The notes below the pieces were generated by a model, which was given only the letters and a program-made list of their open reading frames with translations, was not told the origin of the DNA and searched no databases. Below, piece by piece: positions 43,856 to 55,560 of a DNA stretch of 64,000 bases (positions within the stretch are counted from its first letter, which is position 1; each line of letters opens with the position of its first letter). The position numbers and the translations under genes are program-made. Source of the stretch: Meghimatium bilineatum (lineage: Eukaryota; Mollusca; Gastropoda; Stylommatophora; Philomycidae); NCBI GenBank assembly GCA_034231615.1, contig CM067298.1, forward strand, positions 56,944,883-57,008,882. The letters run 5' to 3'.

Positions 43856-44445
43856 TGAAGAACAATTTTGAAAAATTCTTGGAAGTTACCAATTCACTTA
43901 TTTGATTTCAAGATGTGACAAACAATAAAATCAAGTGTACAAAACCACAGAGCATCCTTATAACAGGGAATAATAAAATTAATTTACTGGCGGACTTTAT
44001 CTTGTACGGAATCGCATCCGTTTATTTAATCTCGCCGACATTATACCACTAATAATTGTTACAATGTAGGTGATGTGAAGGATCTTGACCTACTCAGATG
44101 GCATAATCGGCCATAATTCTCTAGTTTGTTGTGTTTAATGGGCATGAGCCCAGATATAAGTGGAGCAGAGGTAGACAACCTATTTGGGTAGGCGGATGGA
44201 ATGTAGGTATCTCGCGTTGAACGGGGTCAACAAGCATATTTGCTTTTTTAGTTCTTATAAATTACATAGATCATCGAAGTACTTTTGGCTCAGAAAGTTT
44301 GGGATTTATTATTTTCTGACCTCAGTGGACGTTGCGTATATTATTCTTAGTTTATTCTTAAACGCCTGCGGGTTAATAGGATTCGTTGTGTCATGGCTTG
44401 ACTGTGAAATCTGCGCCTACGGTTTGTAGTTGCATATCTATCTAT
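43856..44445. other. Gap without recognised gene
   Basis: 81-codon ORF at 44184-44429 with no family resemblance; 44360-44420 faintly resembles a SINE-B 3' piece on the minus strand. Confidence 0.35.
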
Positions 44446-44449
44446 CTAT

Positions 44450-44860
44450 TTGCTAAACCCTTTGTTGCCTTTCAGCGTCAGTGGTAGAAGATTTTTTGGA
44501 GATGTCCCTCGTGTGTGCTGAGTATATTGTGGAGTTTGTCGTCTCTTTTATTTCGGTAGTTCATCATTTTCGTGGTCGGCCTCTCGGTCTGCCTTCACTG
44601 TATCTGTGTAGCATAGCTTGCTATGGTATGCTGTCTGATGGTAGTCTGTTGATGTGTGCAAACCGTTTTATCTGTTGTCTCTTAATATATTCCAAAATTG
44701 GAATGGTACTGGTTCTTCGTCTAATGCCTTATTTCTTACTCTTTTCACTTATTCCTAGGATTCTGCTCAAACATGTCGTTTCATCTGCCACAGGTCTACT
44801 TTTATCTTGTGCTGTCGTTGTCCATGTTTGGCGTTAGTAACACAGCGTTGGTATAATAAT
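44450..44860 (-). mobile_element. LINE theta fragment (minus strand)
   Basis: The minus strand at 44490-44620 matches the theta terminus at 19958-20145 ('RWI.EIKE.T..' region), and further upstream sequence suits the preceding LINE C-terminal helix region. Frames are broken. Confidence 0.55.
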
Positions 44861-44874
44861 TTGATAGTTGCATA

Positions 44875-44985
44875 TCATCATGTGGCATATTCTTTCCTGA
44901 ACGTGGTCTTCTTAATAGATTCTCTGAACAAATCGCGATTTTGGGCGAGTTGACCTGCCGAAGCTAGAGAATTGTTGTTACATAT
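44875..44985 (-). mobile_element. LINE eta 3'-terminal fragment (minus strand)
   Basis: The minus translation includes 'PKSRFVQRIY.EDHVQERIC', matching the eta end 'FRRFIRKTMSWKEYV' at 28966-29210. Confidence 0.55.
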
Positions 44986-45995
44986 GGTCATTTTTAATCA
45001 GCCTATTGGGCCAGTAAAAATGGGTTGATGGGTCTGTTTCGAACAGCTACTTAAAAAGTAAAGGTAGCGTGAGTTATAAACGTGCGTCATTTCACACTGT
45101 TTCCCATAAGTGCTCAGCTTCATAGTCAGTGGTTGATCAGAAACTGGCTGTCTAGTGTAGCCTTCCACACTTGCTCAGTAGCGTTTGCGTTATTCTTCGA
45201 TCCTCAATTATCATGAGCGATGGTACCTACTTCGTAGTGGCTGGGTGAACCAAGGGAATAATTTGCATTTTAAACCACAGGTGACGAGTGGATTCTAAAT
45301 GAAGTAAGTCTCGTCTTCATTTTCAAGTTGCTTGTCTGTAATTCAGGGCAGTGCAACCTCCAAGCGAAATTGATATTTCTAACATAACTATCATACAGTG
45401 TTACGTTTCATTTACATCACTGCTAATAGCATCTCCAGTGTAAGCGCACCTTCAATTTCAGCATGATTTTGGCTCGGGTTGGCTTTTCTGGTACGTGGAA
45501 GTCTTTCAACCTGTCAATATGGCACTACCTGTGTAATGTCTATGTAAGGGCAGTTCATAAAACCACTATGCCCAAATATTGTTGAGATAAAGTTCTGAGA
45601 TAGTGAAACGCAAATGAATTAAATTTATCGTAAGCCCATCGCTGAGCCTCAACATATAATATCGACTCTATGACCTTAATGTCCATTTTTCATTTTGCCG
45701 CCAGGTATTGAACCATTTATCACCTTAAGTACAGACCACAGGTTAAGAAAATATTCACGAATACCTATTTCTGTTCATTGTGACATTTGCCATGTGTTAC
45801 CCCAGCTACTCATTTCCAATTTCGGATTGTTATCCGACAGTGGATTTTTAATCTCTTATATATCTATAAAATATAATTTAAGTGTATTATTCTTTCTTGG
45901 AAGTGACACTGTTCTAGTCATGTCAACCATTGCGTTTCGAAATCTCTGAAAAGGTTCAAATATCTAAACTTACGGATATATATATATATATAAAC
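44986..45995. other. Gap; weak SINE-like pieces
   Basis: 45010-45175 on the minus strand shares 'gctgagcacttatgggaaac' and following bases with 56838-56915, an unnamed repeat. 45700-45720 contains a possible B box on the minus strand. Nothing firm. Confidence 0.35.
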
Positions 45996-45999
45996 CAAT

Positions 46000-47160
46000 T
46001 AAATTCACTTCATCCACCAGATTCTCCGGGATGGTGCTTGATCCAAGCCTCAGATGGCATTAACATATACGTTACATACTAGACAGAAGCAAGGATCCCA
46101 AAATATGCTCAATTTCATAAACTGTAGCGGGTGAGGAAATTGACTAAGACCATTGCAGAGTCCTATAAAGCTTTTATAAGAGGCAAATTAGAATATGCTA
46201 GCATTGTGTATGAGTCGATATAATTAATCCAACATCTCTAAAATAGAAGCAATACAAATTAGTGTACTCGTCATAAAATAGCTAAAGTTACCAGAGGGAC
46301 ATCCGCTAAAGAAATACAAACAGCACTAGGAATATATCACTAACCCTAAGAAGGAAAGAAATATGGCTAAACTACTGGTCTAAAATAGGTAATGATACAA
46401 CACATCCAGCATATAGATCATTTAATGATCTGATAACTTGGGTATGTTCTCCCACCGAAGGTGGTCCATCGTGGTGGCGTACAAATCTAGAGCTTGACCA
46501 AATGCCAGATCTTAGAGAGCTAATCGGTAATCAAAAACAGTATAAAGCAGTAATACCCCCAATGGGAACCAATAACAACAGAGACTGATACGTTCCGATC
46601 TGGTATAGTTTTGTTTTAAAAATCAACAATAATCATAAAATTAAAAATATAGCAGCAGGACATATATGATAGAACTAAAAAATATTCTTAAAGTATTCAA
46701 AGATGAATCTAAAAGAGAGGAAGGTCCAACGAATGCAGGAATTGTGATTCCTGGAAGGAATCTAAAGAATGATTTTAACTAACAGAACATTCATCATCAA
46801 TATTCACAGCTGAACTAGTAGCAATATTAAAAGCATTGGACACAATAAATGATAACCCCTCACCCCCCTCCACAAAAAGTAGCAATCCTGACTGACTCAT
46901 TATCACCTACAGCTATACAACATAAACATGACAGTCAAAGACCAGATATTTCTGTTTTTTCTGTAAATTTCTGTAAATTGAGTAGACATAACACAGACAT
47001 AAGGAGAAGACGAAAATCTATTCGCAACAGAGCCCAAATCATAATGTATGACAAACTGAATGTTTCAGAAACACGTTAGGAAACCACCCACAGAAACAAC
47101 TGACAATTATATTTGTGGAGCCCAATATAGAAATTTATTGAAGCACTTCAAGAAATAAAA
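46000..47160 (+). mobile_element. LINE iota with RNase H remnant
   Basis: 46170-46330 reads, with shifts, 'LYKAFIRGKLEYAS' and 'KIAKVTRGTSAKEIQTALGI', the post-RT thumb region. 46375-46600 gives 'YWSKIGNDTTHPAYRSFNDL' and 'SPTEGGPSWWRTNLELDQMP'. 46785-46960 resembles an RNase H domain: 'SIFTAELVAILKALDTINDN', then 'QKVAILTDSLSPTAIQH'. This layout (RT then RNase H) fits Jockey/I-type LINEs. Many stops and frameshifts are present. Confidence 0.75.
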
Positions 47161-47214
47161 AATAAAAAGATATAAATACAGCCATGTATGGTCAAAGCGC
47201 AGAAAACCTCAAGG

Positions 47215-47420
47215 TTACGCGAGTTTTACGGTTTAACTGAGTCCAGAATAATTTTGCACGTTGATGCCAAAAAGTCTCACTTATCTTGGGTTGATGGGGG
47301 CTAATCGTGTCTGATCATTGGTATTTCGCGAATCAGCCAATGAAAATCACAGACAAATCCACTCAGTTAAGATAAATGACGATGTTCGCAATGAGCGTGC
47401 AAGACTATTCTGATGAAGGA
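47215..47420. repeat. Dispersed repeat K
   Basis: 'tcagccaatgaaaatcacag' and 'gataaatgacgatgt' recur in diverged form at 23030-23085. The block contains inverted 'aactgagt/actcagtt' pieces, so it may be MITE-like. Low support. Confidence 0.35.
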
Positions 47421-48224
47421 CTTAGTTGAACTGTGCAGAACTATTTAAAGCAGACCAATTATTATGAGCAGAAATATCACAAACATTATCCACACAGATA
47501 TCGGGAAAACAGAAACCACTTCATCGTAATAAAATAAATAAATGATTGCAAGGCTATAAAATACTGGCAGAGTTTGCAGGATCGTGCTGCTATAAAGGAA
47601 TTACTCGATCTTAGTTCATGCAAAACATTTAGCAGAATAATTATACAAAATATAAAATAATCTTAACTATACTTTCTACTCGTTCTGCATTCCAATATGG
47701 AGAAAAAATATATATTTTGAAAAATATGATATTTTCTATCGCTTAGCTAAAATTACAATGGTGGGAGGGGGTACTATTTTCCTTGGAAGGACTTGGGATG
47801 AATAAGTAAAAGTTGTGTCTTTCGCTGATCCTATTCTTTGCTTCTTAACTGACCAGTTATTGCTTGGTTTCGGGTGCACTCATGATTTTAGATCTTGTCA
47901 AAAAATAACCCAGAGAGGAAAGAAATTATTTCCTTTATAGAAAGATCCGAAGAACTCACAATTAGAATGCTGGGCGTATATATTGTTAGATTGCTGACCA
48001 GCTGGGCACGTATGACAATGTCCTCAGTGCCCTGATGCTGGTTCCTAATTAAGAATCAATCAAATCTTTTGCTCCGTCCAGCCAACATAAAATACATACT
48101 ATCGCTTATATCCTGGAAAGATCAAGAAATGTCGTAATCACAACTAAGAAAGTGTTGAAGGCGGCACTAGTCTGGTGATCTTTAGTCAACCACTGCCTAA
48201 ACAGCTGAAAATTTTAATAAAAAC
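47421..48224. other. Spacer, nothing recognised
   Basis: No shared repeat or credible ORF. Confidence 0.5.
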
Positions 48225-48227
48225 GAT

Positions 48228-48400
48228 GGTACATATTTTCTTTCATGCAGCCCCCAACCCTGGTTCATAAGAAATAAATATCATTGATTGATTTTTTTAA
48301 CAATTCACCAATGTATTTTAAACTTCATTGCTATTTTCTTGGAGATCAAACTTCTAAATGATCTCTCTTATATTATGACAATTTTCCTATTAGATTTGCA
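48228..48400. repeat. Segmental repeat, copy lacking SINE-A (empty site)
   Basis: 'ccctggttcataagaaataa', 'tcattgattgatttttttaa' and 'atgatctctcttatattatg' align with 49598-49947. At the point where the other copy carries SINE-A, this one reads straight through 'tttaaacttcattgctattt'. Confidence 0.85.
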
Positions 48401-48644
48401 TATATTCTATAGCACTTTTTTAAATTTAACTTACATTTACCTAGTGGTATGGCATCTTTTTATTTGCTGAACATATGACAGAGGTAATACTGTCGGGCAT
48501 ATTTGATGTTGGTAAGGTTTGACGTTTGTAATCAACGTGCAGTATTGGGTACCAATTCTCTCGAATGACTGACCTACTAGTGATATTGTTACGTCTGTTT
48601 ACCGTTCAGTGGAAGTGGTAAAACACTGAACGTTTTAGTTATCA

Positions 48645-48797
48645 CAAAGTCGGAGATGTCGGGTCATAGTCGCAATTAAAACTGCGAGGCAAAGCATTTC
48701 CCTTCTCTGGATTACATGATTCTTGAATTCTTGTTAGACCACTTTGCTACAAGACACAGGCGGTGGGAGTATGAGAACGAGCGCCCAAAACATAATT
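48645..48797 (+). mobile_element. SINE-A copy 4, diverged
   Basis: 'cggagatgtcgggtcatagt' to 'gagtatgagaacgagcgccc'; the order matches SINE-A throughout, but it is more mutated and has lost the AAG tail. Confidence 0.78.
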
Positions 48798-48843
48798 TAC
48801 TGAATATGTACATTAGTAGATCTACTAGTGCGAATGAAACAAG

Positions 48844-49350
48844 CAGACTTTAGAAGAAACAGCATTATCGAACATACTAAAGCAGTGTTTCCCAGTAGAA
48901 GAAACAGCATTATAGAACAAACTAAAGCAGTGTTTCCCAGTAGAAGAAACAGCATTATCGAACAAAGTAAAGCAGTGTTTCCCAGTAGAAGAAACAGCAT
49001 TATAGAACAAACTAAAGCAGTGTTTCCCAGTAGAAGAAACAGCATTATCGAACAAAGTAAAGCAGTGTTTCCCAGTAGAAGAAACAGCATTATAGAACAT
49101 ACTAAAGCAGTGTTTCCCAGTAGAAGAAACAGCATTATCGAACAAAGTAGAGTAGGGTTTCCTAGTAGATGAAACAACATTAATTTACGATGCAGAGCAT
49201 TGCTTTATAGTAGATGAAAATACATTAATGAACGAAGCAAGCACTGTTTCATAGTAGATGAAACATTAATGAACGTAGCAGAACAGTGTTTTTCCTAGTA
49301 GAAAAAACAGCATTAGCGAACATAGCAGAGCAGTGTTTCCTAGTAGAGGA
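48844..49350. repeat. 45-bp tandem array with 90-bp higher-order pattern
   Basis: From 48849 seven well-kept units of 45 bp ('agaagaaacagcattatcga' + 'acaaagtaaagcagtgtttcc' region) follow each other. Successive units alternate between 'tatcgaacaaag' and 'tatagaacaaac' types. From about 49170 to 49350 four or five decayed units continue. Because 45 is a multiple of 3, the same peptide repeats (for example 'RRNSIIEQTKAVFPS'), opening ORFs in forward and reverse frames. Confidence 0.93.
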
Positions 49351-49597
49351 AACAACATCCAATTGACATGAAAATAATTGTGTAATAATTTACATATACA
49401 GATGTCACTGAAAATATAAAAAGCATATGCAATCCCTTGAATAATAGCTGCCATTATCACAACCTTTATACAAATTGTACTCATGCTGTTTGAGAAGCAG
49501 AGTTTAATATTTAGAGTACAACAAGGATGTGCTACAGATTGTTCTCTACCAAATATTACAGTGGTTCTCACAATTATTGGCTCAAGACCATGTTTTG

Positions 49598-49947
49598 GAA
49601 CATATTTTCTTCTTTCATGCAGCAACCAACCCTGGATCATAAGAAATAAAGATCATTGATTGATTTTCTTAATAATTCACCAAGGTATTTTAAACTTCAT
49701 TATACCGCCGAAGACGGATGTGTCGGACCATTGGCGCAAATAAAACGGCGACACAACACATGTCCATTCTCTGGACTAAATCCTGCTAGATATCTAGTAG
49801 GACAATGGTCTTGCTACAAGAGAGATCCAGCTGAAGTTTGAGAATGAACGATGAAGAAGAAGAAACTTCATTATTATTTTGTTGGAGCTCATTCGCAAAT
49901 TTCCTCATGATCTCTCTTATATCAGGATTATTTTCCTACTAGATTTG
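49598..49947. repeat. Segmental repeat, copy carrying SINE-A
   Basis: Aligns with 48228-48400 on both sides of the SINE-A at 49704-49862. The two copies lie about 1.37 kb apart in the same orientation. Confidence 0.85.
49704..49862 (+). mobile_element. SINE-A copy 5, with TSDs and a paralogous empty site
   Basis: Full SINE-A; the duplication 'aaacttcattat' stands at 49692-49703 and 49863-49874. The sister segment at 48228-48400 holds this target once, which fixes the element ends independently. Confidence 0.95.
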
Positions 49948-49949
49948 TA

Positions 49950-51352
49950 GCACATAGTCCAGAGACTTTATCAACGCATATGGGAAACAAAAAAATGGTC
50001 TACAGAATGGACACAAACTATGTTTATATCACTGCCACAGAAAGAGAATTTAAAATTGTGCAAAAATTATAGAACTATTAGTCTTATCACTCATCCAAGC
50101 AAAGCGATGTTAAAATTATTGGTAAATAGATTGCACACACAAAAATCAGAAGAAATACTAGCTAAAGAACACGCAGGTTTTCATCATCAGAATATTCATT
50201 GAGAAACACAGCGTCAGAACGAAATCTATCACAATTTTATCGTTTTCTCTAGAACAGTAGATCGACTATGGCAAGAAGGATTTTGGAAGTTTATAAGAAA
50301 TTTTAATGATGACATCAATATAATAGAAATAATTGAAGCACTATACAAAGTAGCAATTAGTGCTGGTCTAATTAATGGCTAATTGGAACTTTTTTTTCAT
50401 AATAACTGCAGGTATTAGACAAGGATGTTTATTATCACTAGTGTTCTTTATTATGTTCTTGGAAGACATCTTGCAAGAAACATTACAGAACCATGAAACA
50501 ACAATTTCAATCGGTACCCGGCCTCTGTGCAAATTGCGGTATGCTGATGACATCTATCTTCTAGATGACGACGAGAAAGAACTTCAATAACTTACTTATA
50601 AACTTGAAAAAAAAACGTACAAAGTTTATTGTATGGAAATAAACATCCAGAAAAGCAAAATAATGACAGAGACGGCAATACGACTCCTGTTAACATCTGA
50701 GTCAATGGACAGAAACTAGAAGAAATTGTTACCTATTAATACTTTGGCTCTTATATGAGCTGCGATGGAAGCACTACAAAAGAAATAAAGACCAGACGTG
50801 AAATAGCCTCGGCTACAATATCCAGATGAAATAGCACATAGAAGATCAGAATCAGTACAGCAGTGAAAATAAACCTATTTAAATCTCAAATACAACATTT
50901 TATTTTATACGGTTGTTAGAGTTGGAAAATTACAGTAGAAATTTAGAAGAGAATACATGTTTTTGAAAGCAAATGCTACAGACGAATATTACGCATCCAT
51001 TATACAGAACACAAAACCAGCATATACATGAGAAGCAAAATAAATACTCTTGCAGGCCAACAAGACCATCTCATGGCAGTGGTGAGGCGTCGCAAACTTG
51101 TGTGGTTTGGCTACGTGATGAGGCACGATTCTCTTTCCCAAAATATTTTGCAAGGAACAGTTGATGGTGAAGAAGAGGAGAACGTCAGAGGAAAGTATGG
51201 ATTGATAATATCAAAGACTGGTCAGGATTACGATTCTACACACTCAAACAAAGAACTGATAACACAGAAGCATGGCTAAATTTTCGTGTTGATGTTTCCA
51301 GAATGACACCGCTACGACCCCGAAAGGTTATGGATTTGATGATGATGATGAG
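49950..51352 (+). mobile_element. LINE beta, RT domain to 3' end
   Basis: Longest LINE piece besides alpha and gamma. 50020-50202 is open and reads 'LKLCKNYRTISLITHPSKAM' + 'LKLLVNRLHTQKSEEILAKE' (RT motifs 1-2). 50375-50590 holds 'FIITAGIRQGCLLSLVFFIM' and 'RYADDIYLLDDDEKEL' with the YADD catalytic box. 51028-51279 has 'RRRKLVWFGYVMRHDSLSQN'. The 3' end is 'ccgctacgaccccgaaaggt' and a GATGATG tail (51338-51352). Stops and frameshifts separate these blocks. Confidence 0.88.
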
Positions 51353-51783
51353 TCTAAAGAACGAAAATGTGAATGTCGCAATGTAATTGCACCAATGGCC
51401 TGATACATCTGCGTTCAGATTAAACCCATGGTTGTAGAGCATATAATTGAAGAAATGCTAATAGTCCCATATTGCATAGATATCGTTATAATAATGTATA
51501 TCTTTTACCCAATATTTAGCAATTTACACGATTTATATGCACATTACAATTCTTAAATGTGAGTTGCCAGTGACAAAAGAAACGGTATATGCTAGAGAAC
51601 TAACGATATCAAGGATTTCAGACTTAAAAGAGAATCGTCACGGATGACCCACGCTGAGATAATTATTAAACTAGTGATCACAACTGACCCTTCCTCTAAA
51701 GAAGAGATGTTGATAAATACTGGCTGGCGAGCATGGATAATAGTATGGGGATCGGTATTATCTATGCAGGGAGAGCATAAAAT
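51353..51783. other. Gap without recognised gene
   Basis: ORF 51644-51838 is half unassigned and half SINE-B. The sequence on either side of the SINE could be one older element, which I do not recognise. Confidence 0.35.
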
Positions 51784-51794
51784 AGTACAATTGG

Positions 51795-52071
51795 ACCGCC
51801 AGTGTTTTGCCGGGGCCCGAAATGGGAGCAAAGAATAGCAACACTGTTTACCTTCCATGCATGTCGTAAAAGGCGATTTAGGAGGTTATGGGATGGAGTT
51901 GGCTGTCCCATCCCATATAGGGTCAGTGACCCAAAGCCATGATGACGTCGGATGTGTCAGACCGAAAAGCGCATATATCGCAGCAATGTTGTAAACCACG
52001 ATACAACGAATTCCGTTCTCCGGACTACATCCTGCTAATCTGCAAGAGTTTGAGAACGTTTGAGAAGAAGA
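51795..52071 (+). mobile_element. SINE-B, full length, with TSDs
   Basis: 277 bp from 'accgccagtgttttgccggg' to 'tttgagaagaag'. The duplication 'agtacaattgg' is at 51784-51794 and 52072-52082. Together with 8654-8935 it fixes the SINE-B ends. Confidence 0.93.
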
Positions 52072-52082
52072 AGTACAATTGG

Positions 52083-52690
52083 TCAGTGGAACTTGAAATA
52101 CAAACATTGCTATGGGACCTTGATCACGAAGACAGCACGGGATATCAAAACGGAAAGTCAATGATGTTTCACACTGCAGGTGATCTTGCTATTATATGCG
52201 GCGAAGACTCTGTTCCAATCATACAATTCACGATGAGACTTTCCTGCTAAACCTGAAGGTAAATTTCTGTTGGGTAGAATAGAGGTTACGAGACAATAAT
52301 AGCTGACAATAAAAATTGAGGCAATTACGACAACACGAATCTGAGTTTCTTGCGCAGCAACAAAAAGGTCACAGATAGAGACAGACTCTCAGTCAATACT
52401 TCAACAGTTCAAGACCGGACGATTCAGAAATTAGTGGATGGCATATAAATTACTTATAATCTGCGGAGACTTATGTTTCACACACAATGTTCTGACCAAA
52501 TTCAAGTTCGTGTCAGTGATGGTTGGTTGGTGGTTGGTTGCTGATCCAGCGATCCGTAGGCTCATGCGTTTTGACCTAATGACATTAAATGGTATTATAT
52601 TGCTAGGAAGTCTGTGGATTTTCGGCTCACCCCGAGACAGAGCCAGAGAATAACTATCATACCTCCAGGAAGGAAGGTTTCAACCTATGC
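52083..52690. other. Gap, no gene recognised
   Basis: Unassigned; possible older element remnants flanking the SINE-B. Confidence 0.35.
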
Positions 52691-52695
52691 ACTGC

Positions 52696-53160
52696 TCCCA
52701 GCCACTGTAGCCAAGATAGGGTTCACTGTGCTCATTCTGCCTCCAATTTTAACCCGCCACCAATTGGCTACTGGTTATGCCGAACTTCTTTGTTGCTCCA
52801 GGTTTGCAACCAAATGTTCAAGTCAAAAGGATGGTCACGCTCTGAGTCACTGTGCCTCTATGATGGGTTTCAGCCATAGGAAAAAAACATTGCTGTCAGT
52901 TTCCTCCTCCCCAGTGCTGCACAGTACATCTCTTGCTCCCTCCCAACCACAGAGGATGAATACATATATATTCAGGTAAACATGAAACATATTTCAACAA
53001 CAAAATAAAAGCACAATTGTATAGATGACGTGCCATGAAGCTCCTCTAAGAAGATAGCCTCAATATAACGACATGTCATCCACTAAAGTTTTCTGTTGCA
53101 TGGATGGTATGTCTAGTGGGCATTGGTGAGACCCACAGACGCAACCACATGCGTGTGTCA
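52696..53160. mobile_element. Composite repeat, E+D parts, second copy
   Basis: E (52696-52970) and D (53017-53155) match 19340-19775 part by part, with a similar AT-rich spacer (about 45 bp here, 25 bp there). The repeated order shows these parts belong to one element. Confidence 0.72.
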
Positions 53161-53314
53161 GCGATAGGACAGATACTTTGATGTAGAAGGCACAAGAACA
53201 ATTGAAGTTAATTATGAACAAGAAGGACATATTGAAATCACAACATGACCACATTCTTAATAAGAACACAAAGGTGGAAGAAGATACGAAATGGCTGGAA
53301 ATAAAATTCGTTTT

Positions 53315-53655
53315 TGTTTTGCCGAGGTCCGAAAAGTGAGCAAAGAATAGCAACACTATTACCTATCACACATGTTTTACGAAGTGACTAATCAGGTTTA
53401 GGTATGTTTTTTGACTATCACATCTTATAGAGTGTCAAAGTAATCTAGAGAACATGATGAAGTCTGATTTGCCCAGCCGAAAGGCTAAGCGAAGTTGTAA
53501 ACCACGACACACGCATTTCGTTCTCCGAACTTCATCCTGCTAATCTGCAGGAATTTGCGAAATTTCGTTACTGCATGTTTTCTTGTGATGGAGTGCAGGG
53601 AGGCTTTCTATGGGCTGTTTCTTTTTTTCGAATTTGAGAACGAACGTAGAAAAAG
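53315..53655 (+). mobile_element. SINE-B copy with a 79-bp insertion
   Basis: Diverged SINE-B; its 3' end is split after 'ctgcaggaattt' (53556) and resumes at 'gaatttgagaacgaacgtag' (53630). The 6-base 'gaattt' is duplicated around the insert. Confidence 0.82.
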
Positions 53656-54794
53656 GAGGTGAGAATTTGAGTCCTTTGCATATGAAAGAAAGCTCTGGAT
53701 AACTCTAGCCCCTCCTCCCAAATTGCACATAGGAGACAGACGGTTTTTCTCTCTTAATTCCTTGAGATCGAAATTAATTTATTCCAAATGGTTCGTACAT
53801 ATATTTTTATCATGTAAACAAATATATAACAATGCCAGGTTTTAGATTTTTACATAGTATTCTCTTACAAAATTTGGTTTACAATATATATTATATTTTG
53901 GCTCATGTTTCTAGCTTCACAATACATTAACGTTATAATGTCAACACTAACAAAACATATGACTGCACTGCTTTCTATGCCTATTTGTAAAGTGAAATAT
54001 GTACATTTGGCAATCAGAGGCAAGTATACATCAGCGATCATGTTTTGTCCATTTTTTATGTGTATTTGTATATTTATGCGAGTGTGAACACGTGCGTGAG
54101 CAGAAATATTTCAGACCGATAATTATGGTGTTCTTGGTTCCTCCGTGGAAACATTAGCGAACTCTTCTGTGTTCCTTATCTTCTATGTTTGTATGTATTT
54201 TTTCTCTTTCCTTTTGTAACCCAGAGATATTACATTGTTTAACACCATTACACCTGTGATTTAAAAACACCTTATCTTTGCACTGAAGCCAAATTCCTTT
54301 TTATTTATATTGGTACTATTATGGTTATTTCTTCTATATCTCACTTCGTTCCTTCATAAAACACTAGATCTCTTGTAAACAACATATGGCAAATATTTAC
54401 GAGTTTTCTATCATTATTCTAGCTTTCTTGAATGCTTTAAGATGCGTGTCTGGCTTGTAAACGTTTTTCCTGTCAATACCAATGATGTTTCGAGTGGTTC
54501 TAACACTGCAAAAGCTCACGACTCATTTAGACACATGCTATATTACTAAACGAAATTTAACACCAACCTTAACCATCTCGCGAAATCTTGTTTACAAAAT
54601 GAACATCTTTAGGTAATCTCGCTTCAAGCTACCAAGTGACATAAACGGTACTCTCGACACCAAACTTTCCTCAAATGCCTAATGAACAACACAAAATAAA
54701 ACACAAGAATAATTATTTTATTAAGCAATGAATATGAAACACGAGACTCTGACAACAGTGTTTTCATATGACAACATATAAAAACAGAGTTATT
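53656..54794. other. 1.1-kb AT-rich gap
   Basis: No gene or shared repeat was found. Confidence 0.5.
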
Positions 54795-54807
54795 TAATAA
54801 ACATATC

Positions 54808-54968
54808 CTGCCGAAGACGGGTGTGTTGGGCCATTGGCGCAAATAAAACGGCAACACAACGCATTTCCATTCTCTGGCCTACACCCAACTGGTAATCTTG
54901 TAGGACCATTGTCCAGTTACAAGAGATATCCAGTGGGAGTTTGAGAATGAACGCTGAAGAAGAAGAAA
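54808..54968 (+). mobile_element. SINE-A copy 6, with TSDs
   Basis: From 'ctgccgaagacgggtgtgtt' to (GAA)n; the duplication 'taataaacatatc' is at 54795-54807 and 54969-54981. Confidence 0.94.
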
Positions 54969-54981
54969 TAATAAACATATC

Positions 54982-55264
54982 AAGTATTTTGGAGTATTAA
55001 TAGACATGCCAGCTTGTTGACGACCATAATTGAGGCTATTTTCTTCTTCTTTCGCTCACTTGAAACATGTCTATACTGTAATTCTGTCTCCTTAATAAAA
55101 CGCACTGTCTTTTGTAGTTCATACAGTGGCTCATAGAGCTTTGATTCCAGTGTTGTTTCCTCTGGCTAATATGTCTACCTCAGAGTTTCATGCTCAGAAC
55201 AATCTTGAAGTTTATGCTTGGTACTCTGTGCTGCCTGCCTAATTGAGGCTATAACTGAGGGGAG
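54982..55264. other. Spacer
   Basis: Nothing recognised. Confidence 0.5.
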
Positions 55265-55415
55265 GCAAGAGCTACGAGTGGGAGGAAAATATCACGAGTG
55301 ACAGACTACATGCTAGCAGATTGCACACCAAAACATGAGACAGAAAATGTTGGAGGTCCGCTGCAACCAACCTTTGCTGTGGAGACGGCACTTAATGACG
55401 ATGATGATGAAAATG
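55265..55415 (+). mobile_element. LINE gamma 3'-terminal fragment
   Basis: 'gtgacagactacatgctagc' to 'gctgcaaccaacctttgctg' and the GATGATGATG tail (55397-55409) match the ends at 9180-9300 and 63240-63370. Confidence 0.78.
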
Positions 55416-55560
55416 ACAAATGTCCTCTTTGTGGAAGAACTAGGTACTCGAAATCCGATGTTCCACACTATACTGGTGATGTACTTTAATGTTTTAGCCC
55501 AAACATTCACCATTAGTTAAAATAAATCTATGATTTGTAACCGATTATGCTTTAACTGAA

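Noticed and set aside
48797-49180. Leu-rich, Ser-rich and Arg/Ser-rich repeat proteins on both strands
   Set aside because: Artefact of the 45-bp array, whose length is a multiple of three.
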